Source: Labilibaculum antarcticum
GTDB taxonomy: Bacteria; Bacteroidota; Bacteroidia; Bacteroidales; Marinifilaceae
NCBI RefSeq assembly: GCF_002356295.1
Contig: NZ_AP018042.1
Coordinates: 124,001 to 188,000 of the forward strand
Direction of reading: 5' to 3'
DNA length: 64,000 bases
In this document: positions 53,933 to 61,754 of the stretch, in pieces
Numbering within the stretch: the first letter of the stretch is position 1
How the letters are laid out: every line of letters begins with the position of its first letter
Program-made: the position numbers and the translations under genes
The notes under the pieces: model-generated
The model's database searches: none
Seen by the model: the letters and a program-made list of their open reading frames with translations, nothing else
Told to the model about the DNA's origin: nothing

Positions 53933-55774
53933 TTATGGAGTTACAAAGATAGTCCCTGCGTTTCCTTGCTGAGTTACAGCAAAGTTATCGTTACCATCCT
54001 GAATAACCAAACCATAATGATCATTACCAACTTGCTCAAGGAATGAGTAGTTATCATCACCATACTGATAAGTTAAAGCTGTATTATCATCACCTGTTTG
54101 GATAATGAAAGCTTGGTTTCTAGCACCATCCATTTGAGCAATAACTGCAACGTTACGGTCACCATTTTGCAAGATGTCTGCTAAACTTTCTTCTTGATCG
54201 TACTGAAATACCCAACCTCTGTTGTTATCACCTCTTTGCTCTACAAAAGCTTCAGATTTTTCTCCATCAAACTGACCAACAAATGAGAAGTTATATTCTC
54301 CTTTTTGGAAAATATCAGTTTTATTTTTCTTTCCACCTAGCTGATCAATAATTGCTGTATTACTATGATCTTTCTGAGTGATTTTAGCTTTATTTTTGGT
54401 TCCCCACAATTGAGAAATATAAGCAGTTTGCAAATATCCATATTGCTTCACAGTTGCGTTGTCACCAGTTCCATACTTTTGAGTTACGTCTGCAAAATGT
54501 CTTTCTCCTTTTTGGAATACTTCAACATCTCCACCTGATTCATGAATCTGCTCAACAAAAGCATAATTAGCTGTACCAATTTGATTAGTTCTAGCAACAT
54601 TATGGTCTCCACCAATTTGAACTGTACGAGCGCGATTAGCTTCTCCATTTTGCATGATGAAAGCCTCATTAGCTAAACCACCTCTTTGGAAGGTTGAAGC
54701 CATATTCCGAAAACCATTTTGATGAATATTAGCAAGATTAGCATATCCACCTAATTGCAATGTATTAGCTCTGTTAAAAGCAAACAATTGAGTAATTGAG
54801 GAATGATTAAGCTCTCCACCAAACTGTTCTGCACGAGCGTTATTTCTCAATCCCCATTGGTTTATGAAAGCTGAGTTATAAGCACCTCTTCTTTGTAGTA
54901 CGCTAGCACGATTAGCTCGTCCTTGTTGCATAATATCAGCAGAAGTAAAAATAGGTAAAATTTGAGTAATGTTAGCTGAATTCCATGCTCCCATTTGCCA
55001 AACTGATGCAGTACTCAAAGCACCATACTGAAGAATATCACTATTATTAAAACGTCCCATTTGATTTACCATAGCCATATTGTTATGGTTGGCTTGAAGA
55101 ACTGTAGAATAATTAGCTAATCCCATTTGCATAACAACTGCAGCGTTCAAGAAGTCATACTGCGTAATGTTAGACATGTTAAACATACCCATTTGAGCTG
55201 TAGAAGCCATATTCCATGAGCCCATTTGTGTTGTACGAGCTATGTTATGAAGTCCCGATTGTGAAACCAGAGCAGAGTTAAAGAATCCCAACTGGTCAAC
55301 ATATGAAACATTTAACACACCCATTTGAGAAACAGATGCTGTATTTCCAACAAGAAATTGATTAACCGATGACATATTAAATAGACCAACTTGACCTACC
55401 ATAGCACTATTATCATCTCCAAATTGAAGAATTCTAGAAATGTTATGAAGTCCCATTTGCCATACTGCAGCAGAATTTAAAAATCCTATTTGATCAACGT
55501 ATGAAACATTTAAAACTCCATCTTGAGTAACATTGGCCATGTTATTCATATAGAATTGATCCACATAGGAAATATTTAAAAGTCCTGTTTGATCAACTGT
55601 TGCATCATTAAACCAGCCTAATTGGTTAACATCACTGCTATTGAACCAACCCACCTGAGTAACACCAGCCGTGTTCAGCCAACCAGTTTGGTTGACATCC
55701 GAATTGTTCCCCTGTGCAAATGCAGAAGATACTGCAAAAACAACAGCTACAAATAAAAATAAAAATTTTTTCAT
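53933..55774 (-). CDS. Giant curlin-repeat protein A2 (613 aa)
   Basis: A 613-residue exported curlin with signal peptide to residue 20. The mature part is about 52 half-repeats of 11-12 residues (pattern N-x-x-x-V-x-Q-x-G), compared with 10 in E. coli CsgA. Two zones differ: residues 22-315 have turns with large hydrophobics (GWFN, GFLN, MGMF) and contain no Lys or Glu at all; from residue 316 on the repeats are charged and resemble normal curlins (QNGDRN, QTGDDN). A block of about 28 residues recurs exactly 66 residues apart (86-114 and 152-180). The last residues are GTIFVTP. It has its own terminator and its leader resembles that of the other curlin. Confidence 0.92.
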   Translation of the reverse strand: MKKFLFLFVAVVFAVSSAFAQGNNSDVNQTGWLNTAGVTQVGWFNSSDVNQLGWFNDATVDQTGLLNISYVDQFYMNNMANVTQDGVLNVSYVDQIGFLNSAAVWQMGLHNISRILQFGDDNSAMVGQVGLFNMSSVNQFLVGNTASVSQMGVLNVSYVDQLGFFNSALVSQSGLHNIARTTQMGSWNMASTAQMGMFNMSNITQYDFLNAAVVMQMGLANYSTVLQANHNNMAMVNQMGRFNNSDILQYGALSTASVWQMGAWNSANITQILPIFTSADIMQQGRANRASVLQRRGAYNSAFINQWGLRNNARAEQFGGELNHSSITQLFAFNRANTLQLGGYANLANIHQNGFRNMASTFQRGGLANEAFIMQNGEANRARTVQIGGDHNVARTNQIGTANYAFVEQIHESGGDVEVFQKGERHFADVTQKYGTGDNATVKQYGYLQTAYISQLWGTKNKAKITQKDHSNTAIIDQLGGKKNKTDIFQKGEYNFSFVGQFDGEKSEAFVEQRGDNNRGWVFQYDQEESLADILQNGDRNVAVIAQMDGARNQAFIIQTGDDNTALTYQYGDDNYSFLEQVGNDHYGLVIQDGNDNFAVTQQGNAGTIFVTP

Positions 55775-56119
55775 GGTTGAATTTTTTAAAGGTTTAAAGT
55801 GAATTAATTTTAAAAATCAATTTTAAAGGTTTAAGAGCTCCGTTAGATCTAATAATGCACTTATAGCACCCTTCGATCTTTTTATCTAAATTAAGCAAAA
55901 GCCTTTCCAACCTCATATGTTTTTACACAAACGTCACTGATTCAGTGATTAAACCAAGTCTCTTTTATGCTAATCTTTATTCGTTCTAAAAAAGAATAAG
56001 AAAATTTAAACAAAAGTTTAAGGAGTATTAAATTCCAAAATTGCAAAAACCGCCAAATTTGAATAAAATCTCAATTTTGGCGGTTTAATTAGTAAAATCA
56101 ATTAAATTTTGGCTACAAA
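55775..56119. promoter_or_regulatory. Leader/promoter region of curlin A2
   Basis: This 345-base gap between the two large curlin genes holds the terminator of the upstream gene (56047-56086) and the leader of the downstream one. Read on the minus strand the leader ends TTCACTTTAAACCT, then about 20 bases to the start codon; the same block occurs before the 56120-57751 gene. I see no clear -7/-33 pair. Confidence 0.5.
56047..56086 (-). terminator. Terminator of curlin A1
   Basis: 16-bp stem (56047-56062 with 56071-56086, core aaaccgccaaa) with one mismatch and an 8-base loop, 34 bases after the stop. Confidence 0.85.
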
Positions 56120-57751
56120 TTAGAATCCGTTATACTGACTTACGGTTACGCTATTGCCATTACCATACTGAGTAACTACAGAAGAGTGACCATAACCACT
56201 CTGGTAAACACGAACAGTATTGTTACTGCCAATTTGTTCTGTATAAGACACATTTCCGGAACCAACTTGCAGGGTATTTGCTATATTATTTTCACCCAAT
56301 GCCTGTATTGAAACGGCTTCATTATCGTCCCCATATTGCTGAATTAAAGCATAATTATTGCCAACTTCGTACTGACCAATGGCAGCAGCATTACCATTAC
56401 CAACCTGAATTATTCCAGCGAAAGTATTGCTGGTTTCATACTGCTCTATATATGCGTAGTTTTCATTACCAATTTGTGCAACACCTGCAAAACTGCCAGA
56501 ATTGGACACCTGTAGAATTTCTGCCTCATTATATTTACCATCTTGAAGAATATATGCATTATTAAATGAACCGTCAACCTGAGTAATCACAGCATCATTA
56601 CCTTTCCCATACTGCTCAATCTCAGCGGCATTAAATGCACCACCTAATTGATATACTGAAGCTTCGTTCATTTTACCCCTTTGGCTTACATCTGCAGAAT
56701 TAAAAGCACCACCATCCTGAATAATTTCTGCAGTATTCCCTTTTCCTCTTTGTGTAAGTAAAGCACTATTAAAAGCTCCATCAAGTTGTGCAATCATTGC
56801 AAGATTACTGCGTCCTCTTTGGTTTACATCAGCAGAGTTGAAAGCACCACCAACTTGCTCAGTTACGGCAACATTTTTCTTTCCTTGCTGCTTGATCGTT
56901 GAATTATTAAAAGCACCACCATACTGTCCTGCATATGCTTCATTTCCTTCCCCTTCTTGGTTTACATCAATATCATTTAAAAAACCGCCAACCTGGTATG
57001 TCCAAGCAAAGTTTTCTTTGCCTTTCTGCATAACAACAGAGTTATTTCCCATTCCGAAGAACTGATCAACCAAGGCAGTATTCATTTGACCTCTTTGAGA
57101 AACTTCAGCATTATTTAAAAGACCAGCAAACTGATTAACAAGAGCATAATTACCATATCCATGCTGATCAACTAAGGCACTATTTTTATAGGTGAGAGTT
57201 TGATATACATCAGCTCTATTTAAAACACCCCACTGACTAACTGTAGCTTTATCAAATCTTCCACCTGACTGCATAATATTAGCTGAATTTAAAAAACCAA
57301 ACTGAAATACATCAGTAGTTTCAGAATGACTTAAAAACTGACTAATTGTAGACAGATTCAAAAATCCAATTTGCTCAACATAGGCCTTGTTGTAAGAACC
57401 CCAAAACTGAGAGATATAAGACGCATTGAATCCTAACTGATCAACATCAGCAAGATTATAATTACCTACCTGTAACGCTTTTGAGAAATTAGTCATAGAC
57501 TGAGTCGCATGATACTCGTTCCCCACTCCATATTGATCTAAAAATGACATATTAAAGAAGCCAGACTGCGTAACTCCCGCGATATTATCATCACCATTTT
57601 GATAAATATCATTAATATTAAAAACGCCAACTTGTTGCACTGTTGCAGCATTGTCATTTCCGTCTTGGTTAATATTGGATTGATTAATTTGGGCAAACGA
57701 AACAAGCCCAGTAAATAAAACTGCTAAAAACGTGAATAAAATCTTTTTCAT
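56120..57751 (-). CDS. Giant curlin-repeat protein A1 (543 aa)
   Basis: A 543-residue exported curlin with signal peptide to about residue 20 (FTGLVSFAQ). About 46 half-repeats of 11-12 residues, with Gln and Asn in the usual places (QVGVFN, QNGDDN, QSGYGH). In the middle (about residues 240-370) alternate half-repeats carry GGAFN or DGAFN, forming a 23-residue higher-order repeat, five to six copies, which points to recent internal duplication. The C-terminus QYNGF ends without a cap. It is the first curlin gene after csgG and is likely a main fibre subunit, exported through CsgG. Confidence 0.92.
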   Translation of the reverse strand: MKKILFTFLAVLFTGLVSFAQINQSNINQDGNDNAATVQQVGVFNINDIYQNGDDNIAGVTQSGFFNMSFLDQYGVGNEYHATQSMTNFSKALQVGNYNLADVDQLGFNASYISQFWGSYNKAYVEQIGFLNLSTISQFLSHSETTDVFQFGFLNSANIMQSGGRFDKATVSQWGVLNRADVYQTLTYKNSALVDQHGYGNYALVNQFAGLLNNAEVSQRGQMNTALVDQFFGMGNNSVVMQKGKENFAWTYQVGGFLNDIDVNQEGEGNEAYAGQYGGAFNNSTIKQQGKKNVAVTEQVGGAFNSADVNQRGRSNLAMIAQLDGAFNSALLTQRGKGNTAEIIQDGGAFNSADVSQRGKMNEASVYQLGGAFNAAEIEQYGKGNDAVITQVDGSFNNAYILQDGKYNEAEILQVSNSGSFAGVAQIGNENYAYIEQYETSNTFAGIIQVGNGNAAAIGQYEVGNNYALIQQYGDDNEAVSIQALGENNIANTLQVGSGNVSYTEQIGSNNTVRVYQSGYGHSSVVTQYGNGNSVTVSQYNGF

Positions 57752-58112
57752 GGTTGTGAATTTTCAGGTTTAAAGTGAATAAATCAGGTTTCCCTGAGGT
57801 TAAATTTTTATAAAATGTGGTTATTGGTTGATAATAATTAATTGATTTGTGTTTTTACTACAATTAAATGTAATGAGTTCAATTGAATTTATAATATTAG
57901 ATTACGCAGAACATCACATTTACATGATGAACAATAACAAGACTTTGATTAAGACAAGATAAAGTTTTAAATTCATCATGAAAGATTAAAATAAATTAAA
58001 CGATCCAGCATAGCACCGGTGTTTACTGGCTATTTAAAGTCAGACACAAGCAAAAAAAAAACAAAAAAAAAGCCGGATAAGTATCCGACCTTGTTACTAA
58101 TCTGTTCCTATT
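57752..58112. promoter_or_regulatory. Leader/promoter region of curlin A1
   Basis: A 361-base AT-rich gap with the csgG terminator at its right end (58071-58088). The minus-strand leader just before the start codon (57762-57780) has TTCACTTTAAACCT in common with the other curlin gene. No convincing promoter boxes; nothing else is visible. Confidence 0.45.
58071..58088 (-). terminator. Terminator of csgG
   Basis: 8-bp stem (gccggata with tatccgac, one G-U pair on the minus-strand transcript) next to a run of nine A, read as a U-tract on the minus strand. Confidence 0.75.
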
Positions 58113-59576
58113 TTATTCAATAGGAGCACCTTTACTTACTGCTTTTTTCCGTATTTTTTCTTTTCTATTCTTATTCTTTTTATTTCGATCCCAAATCTTA
58201 TCAAAATAAAAGTTTAGGCCAACTTTGCCTTCCCAGAAATAATCATTAAAATTCCCTTGCTCTTTCCCATCTATATTATCATTAAAAATATAATGATTCA
58301 ATACGGAAAAATTCAATCCGATTCTATCATTAAATATAAATTCTATTCCAGCACCATACAAGGCTTGGGTATAAATAGAATTTGAAATATCAATGGTATA
58401 TACTGATTTATCATGTTCCGAAAACACACCCAAACCACCTTCAATATAAGGTGTCCAATCTTTATAAGGTAATAATCGATATTTAGCTGTTACATCCAAA
58501 GAATTATATGTCTTTTGAAAATAATCCGTTGTTGCTAAATCCCCTCTCCCAAAATTAAGTCCAAACTGCAAGGCCGATTGGGTATCGTATAATAAAGACA
58601 CCCCAGCCATAACTTCCAACTCTGTATGCTTATAATCTCCCATATATAACCATGACCCAGCATTAAAACCTAAACCAAACTTACGACGGCGAGGAGTAAT
58701 TAACTGGTCGAAAAAATCTGCTCCTTGATTATCTTCTTTATCCTCAACATATTTAGTAATAACATCCGAATTAACGTCCTCTGGATTCTTTAAGTCCCAA
58801 AGACCTTCTATCACACCTTCGATAACCAAAGACTCAACAGCCTTCTCTATTGCCTCTTTAACCGCCATTTCAGACGGCTCGTTATAAGTAAAGCCAACTT
58901 CAGCTTCAAGAAGACGTTTAAATTTCACATATCGAAAAATACTAGCATCCAATTTTTGGGAAAGAATCATTTTTGAAGTATATACAGTCTTTAAAATTCG
59001 ACCATTACTGGTCGATATTGCACGAAGATATACTGTAACCCTATCTTGTCGGTACTGCCCGGAAGCACCTGCACCAAAGTATTTCAAACCAGCACCACCT
59101 GTTAATACATTTGCATCGTAACTTATAACCCCACCTTCCAGCACCAATCCTGCAAAAAGTAGTGGAGGCAGCAATTGTGAACTTTCGTTTTGACCTGCAT
59201 AATTTGCACGACTTGATCGTATAATTTTTCGTTCATTGAGTAAATTAGATAAGCCTTCCCTTTCAATAGGAATAAACCAACCCGATTCTTCAATTGCTTT
59301 TAAAAGTATAGATGTAGTTCCTTGCGTTACAGCAGTTGACCAGCTCGCTCCAGTCTCAGAAGGTTTATATTGTCCGGTTTGGTCGCGAAATTTATAAACA
59401 GCAGCAACTATCTTCTCTTTTGGCAAAGGTAAATTAGCCAAACTTTTCCTAGCCGGTGTTTCAGCGCCAATTTCTGCTCTTTGCTCGCTTAAAGGCTGAT
59501 TAAAATAAGGAACACATCCATTAATAGAAATCAATAACAATAAACAACAAGTGTAGTGGAGTATATATCTAAGCAT
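58113..59576 (-). CDS. csgG: CsgG curli secretion pore with C-terminal barrel-like extension
   Basis: A 487-residue outer-membrane lipoprotein (SINGC, Cys21). Residues 45-290 match E. coli CsgG closely (DQTGQYKP, GWFIPIEREGLSNLLNERKIIR in part, FRYVKFKRLLEAEVGFTYNEPSE in part, GLWDLKN), so it should form the nine-fold secretion pore. The constriction loop differs: E. coli FKPYPASNFSTAV is YKPSETGASWSTAV here, one residue longer, with Trp79 where E. coli has the pore-lining Phe. The last about 195 residues (from RRKFGLGFNAGSWLYMGD) are a strand-rich OmpA/porin-like barrel domain absent from E. coli CsgG (277 residues), ending in a Lys/Arg-rich tail. Third gene of csgE-csgF-csgG. Confidence 0.95.
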   Translation of the reverse strand: MLRYILHYTCCLLLLISINGCVPYFNQPLSEQRAEIGAETPARKSLANLPLPKEKIVAAVYKFRDQTGQYKPSETGASWSTAVTQGTTSILLKAIEESGWFIPIEREGLSNLLNERKIIRSSRANYAGQNESSQLLPPLLFAGLVLEGGVISYDANVLTGGAGLKYFGAGASGQYRQDRVTVYLRAISTSNGRILKTVYTSKMILSQKLDASIFRYVKFKRLLEAEVGFTYNEPSEMAVKEAIEKAVESLVIEGVIEGLWDLKNPEDVNSDVITKYVEDKEDNQGADFFDQLITPRRRKFGLGFNAGSWLYMGDYKHTELEVMAGVSLLYDTQSALQFGLNFGRGDLATTDYFQKTYNSLDVTAKYRLLPYKDWTPYIEGGLGVFSEHDKSVYTIDISNSIYTQALYGAGIEFIFNDRIGLNFSVLNHYIFNDNIDGKEQGNFNDYFWEGKVGLNFYFDKIWDRNKKNKNRKEKIRKKAVSKGAPIE

Positions 59577-59610
59577 GTAAAGAGAATTAAATGGAAAATA
59601 TTAAAATTGA

Positions 59611-60033
59611 TTAATAACTTGGAATTACGACATTGGAAAAATTTCCATTCGTGATATCCTGAATATTAACAGTAACTCCACTCGCATCTTCAAACACATC
59701 AACCTTATAATTTCCCAAATTATACGACCCTGCCTCTAAGTCTCCACTATCTCCAAAAATTTGATTCACCAAGCGACTAGATAATTGATTAAGGATTTGC
59801 CTATTCAAGTTCGACTCAAAATCATCCAACGGATCTGAATTTAATGCACTATCAGAATTGGGATCTTCAATTCTGTTTTGCTGAGTAGCCGAATTTAACA
59901 ACCAATTGTAATTGTATTGATCACCTCCAAAAGATGAGTTTATTGGCTTATAAACAAAATCCTGAGCCTTCGATTCGTTTGGCATTAACAAACACAAAAA
60001 AGACAAGACAAATACTATTTTAATAATATTCAT
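59611..60033 (-). CDS. csgF: CsgF curli assembly factor
   Basis: A 140-residue exported protein with signal peptide to about residue 23. After it comes FVYKPINSSFGGDQYN and WLLNSATQQN, which match E. coli CsgF (FRNPNFGG, FLLNSAQAQN); this N-terminal part inserts in the CsgG channel as a second constriction. The C-terminal half holds the helical neck and a small beta-domain (VDVFEDASGVTVNIQD). In E. coli CsgF couples secretion to nucleation by CsgB. It lies between csgE (17 bases) and csgG (34 bases). Confidence 0.93.
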   Translation of the reverse strand: MNIIKIVFVLSFLCLLMPNESKAQDFVYKPINSSFGGDQYNYNWLLNSATQQNRIEDPNSDSALNSDPLDDFESNLNRQILNQLSSRLVNQIFGDSGDLEAGSYNLGNYKVDVFEDASGVTVNIQDITNGNFSNVVIPSY

Positions 60034-60050
60034 GGTTTACAGTTTTAAGT

Positions 60051-60557
60051 TCAAAACAATCCCGTTCCTTGTTGATCTTCATCTTCAAGTTGGGCCTTCA
60101 TTTTTTCATAATTATCTAAAAATTGCACCGCCATTTGATTAGCATATTGGGACATTTGCTCCAAAACTTCATAACGCGGTTGCACTCTTTGCTTAAACAC
60201 TTCAGTTTCATTTACAAAAACAGTAATTTGAGTTGCCACCCCAGGTAAAATCATTTCTTTAATTAAAATGGTGAAATTTTTCGCCTTTTCTGGCGCAACC
60301 CAAATGGAAAAAAACATATCATAGAAATCACGTCCTACTTTGGTCATTGTTTCATCCATAACCAATCCATCAATTTCCATATCAAAATTTGGATCATTAG
60401 CCATTTTATTTTCATCAACTATATCATCCAATGCTTGTTGAAGGATCTTTAATGTTTTTACAGAATCACTTTCAACTTCCTGCCCCTTCATTTCTGGTAA
60501 TGAAACAAAAAACATAAAAAGGAAAATAAATATAAAACTTCTATAAAAATATCTCAT
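60051..60557 (-). CDS. csgE: CsgE curlin-specificity factor
   Basis: A 168-residue exported protein with signal peptide to about residue 26 (LPEMKGQE). The core EIDGLVMDETMTKVGRDFYDMF (in part) matches E. coli CsgE (EVPGLLTNHTVSSIGHDFY); the downstream TQITVFVNETEVFKQRVQPR is the second conserved block. CsgE caps the periplasmic mouth of CsgG and selects curlins. It has an extra N-terminal helix of about 30 residues. First gene of the csgE-csgF-csgG unit; its promoter should lie in 60558-60733. Confidence 0.93.
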   Translation of the reverse strand: MRYFYRSFIFIFLFMFFVSLPEMKGQEVESDSVKTLKILQQALDDIVDENKMANDPNFDMEIDGLVMDETMTKVGRDFYDMFFSIWVAPEKAKNFTILIKEMILPGVATQITVFVNETEVFKQRVQPRYEVLEQMSQYANQMAVQFLDNYEKMKAQLEDEDQQGTGLF

Positions 60558-60733
60558 TTTAATCTTAATAAGATTAATGACTATAACACTTATAAATATA
60601 TCATTTCTAAATTTAATATCATAATATTACAGGATTCATTAGGTTTCTCTTAAGAAATCTTAACTTTTGTTAACCTGTCTATAACACTCAACCTTCAAAC
60701 TGTTGATTACCAGCGAATATAAACATAGGATGC

Positions 60734-61753
60734 TTAAAATTTAGGACATCGAATAGCTCGTATTCTTCTTTTCTTTCTTAAAAAATGAGTTCCTGAACAA
60801 GACGATTTTGCCGTTCCCAATAAATAACTAAGTGATATCTCATGAGCTCCAGAATTGGTTTTAACCAAATTAGAGACCACATAATCATAGGAATAACCAA
60901 TTCTTATTTTTTCCGTTTGGTAACCAATTAAAATAATGAATGCATCAAAATCGAAAGATAGGTTGTGTCGAAGCCAAGTTCCAACAACCCAATTATTTCT
61001 GGACAAATACAATCCGTAATTTATTTGCTCGAAATCTAACTGTCGTTGATACAATATATTTGGCGAAATTGAAAAATTGCTCTTCATTAATCCACGAGAA
61101 TAACCCATGGGAATATTTGCACCCGCATGCACTGTATATTTACGCGGTAAAACCGCTATGTTCTGTTCTGAATTGAATGCTTCATTAGGCTCTGAAAGAT
61201 GATCAATTACACCTCCAAAATAAAGACTCTTATAATTCACGATGATCCCCATCGAAAAATCCCAGTACGATTTACTCAAACTACTTGGCTGAACTTCTCT
61301 CGAAGGATAAATAACACCATACAATGGATCGATCATATCCGAAAACACAAATGATCCCCAGTCCAATTTCCTTTGAATATAGCCGGCTTTGAATCCAATA
61401 TTCATTGATAAATTCCTATTGACATCCAATGAATATGAATACATTGCTGAAGCTGTTGTTGTTTTGATCGCTCCTTGTCCCTGATTATCCTGAAGTATTA
61501 ATAGTCCTACTCCCCCATTCATTAAATCAACGTATTGATCGAAAGAAGCACTATAAGTAACAAAAGGGCGATTGTTCTGCGGCCATTGATTACGATACGA
61601 CATTCCTAATGTTGGAACATATTCTGATCCGGCAAACGCTGGATTAAGGTAGAGTCTATTCGCATAAAACTGAGAGAACTCAACGTCCTGAGCCTTGACT
61701 AGTGAAGTCAAAAGCAAACAACAGATGATATGAATAAATCTCCATTTTACCAT
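60734..61753 (-). CDS. PorP/SprF-family T9SS membrane protein
   Basis: A 339-residue outer-membrane protein of the PorP/SprF family. Signal peptide to about residue 21 (LLTSLVKAQD), then the diagnostic VEFSQFYANRLYLNPAFAGS (in part), and a barrel of about 14 strands. In T9SS these proteins help export and attach type B substrates at the surface. The start codon is one base after the CHU_C gene stop, so the two are translated together. The C-terminus (SCSGTHFLRKKRRIRAIRCPKF) is unusually basic and does not end in a barrel-like strand. Confidence 0.92.
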   Translation of the reverse strand: MVKWRFIHIICCLLLTSLVKAQDVEFSQFYANRLYLNPAFAGSEYVPTLGMSYRNQWPQNNRPFVTYSASFDQYVDLMNGGVGLLILQDNQGQGAIKTTTASAMYSYSLDVNRNLSMNIGFKAGYIQRKLDWGSFVFSDMIDPLYGVIYPSREVQPSSLSKSYWDFSMGIIVNYKSLYFGGVIDHLSEPNEAFNSEQNIAVLPRKYTVHAGANIPMGYSRGLMKSNFSISPNILYQRQLDFEQINYGLYLSRNNWVVGTWLRHNLSFDFDAFIILIGYQTEKIRIGYSYDYVVSNLVKTNSGAHEISLSYLLGTAKSSCSGTHFLRKKRRIRAIRCPKF

Positions 61754-61754
61754 T

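Noticed and set aside
53933-57751. CRISPR or satellite array in the curlin genes
   Set aside because: The DNA periodicity of about 33 bases comes from in-frame protein half-repeats with signal peptides, not from repeats with spacers.
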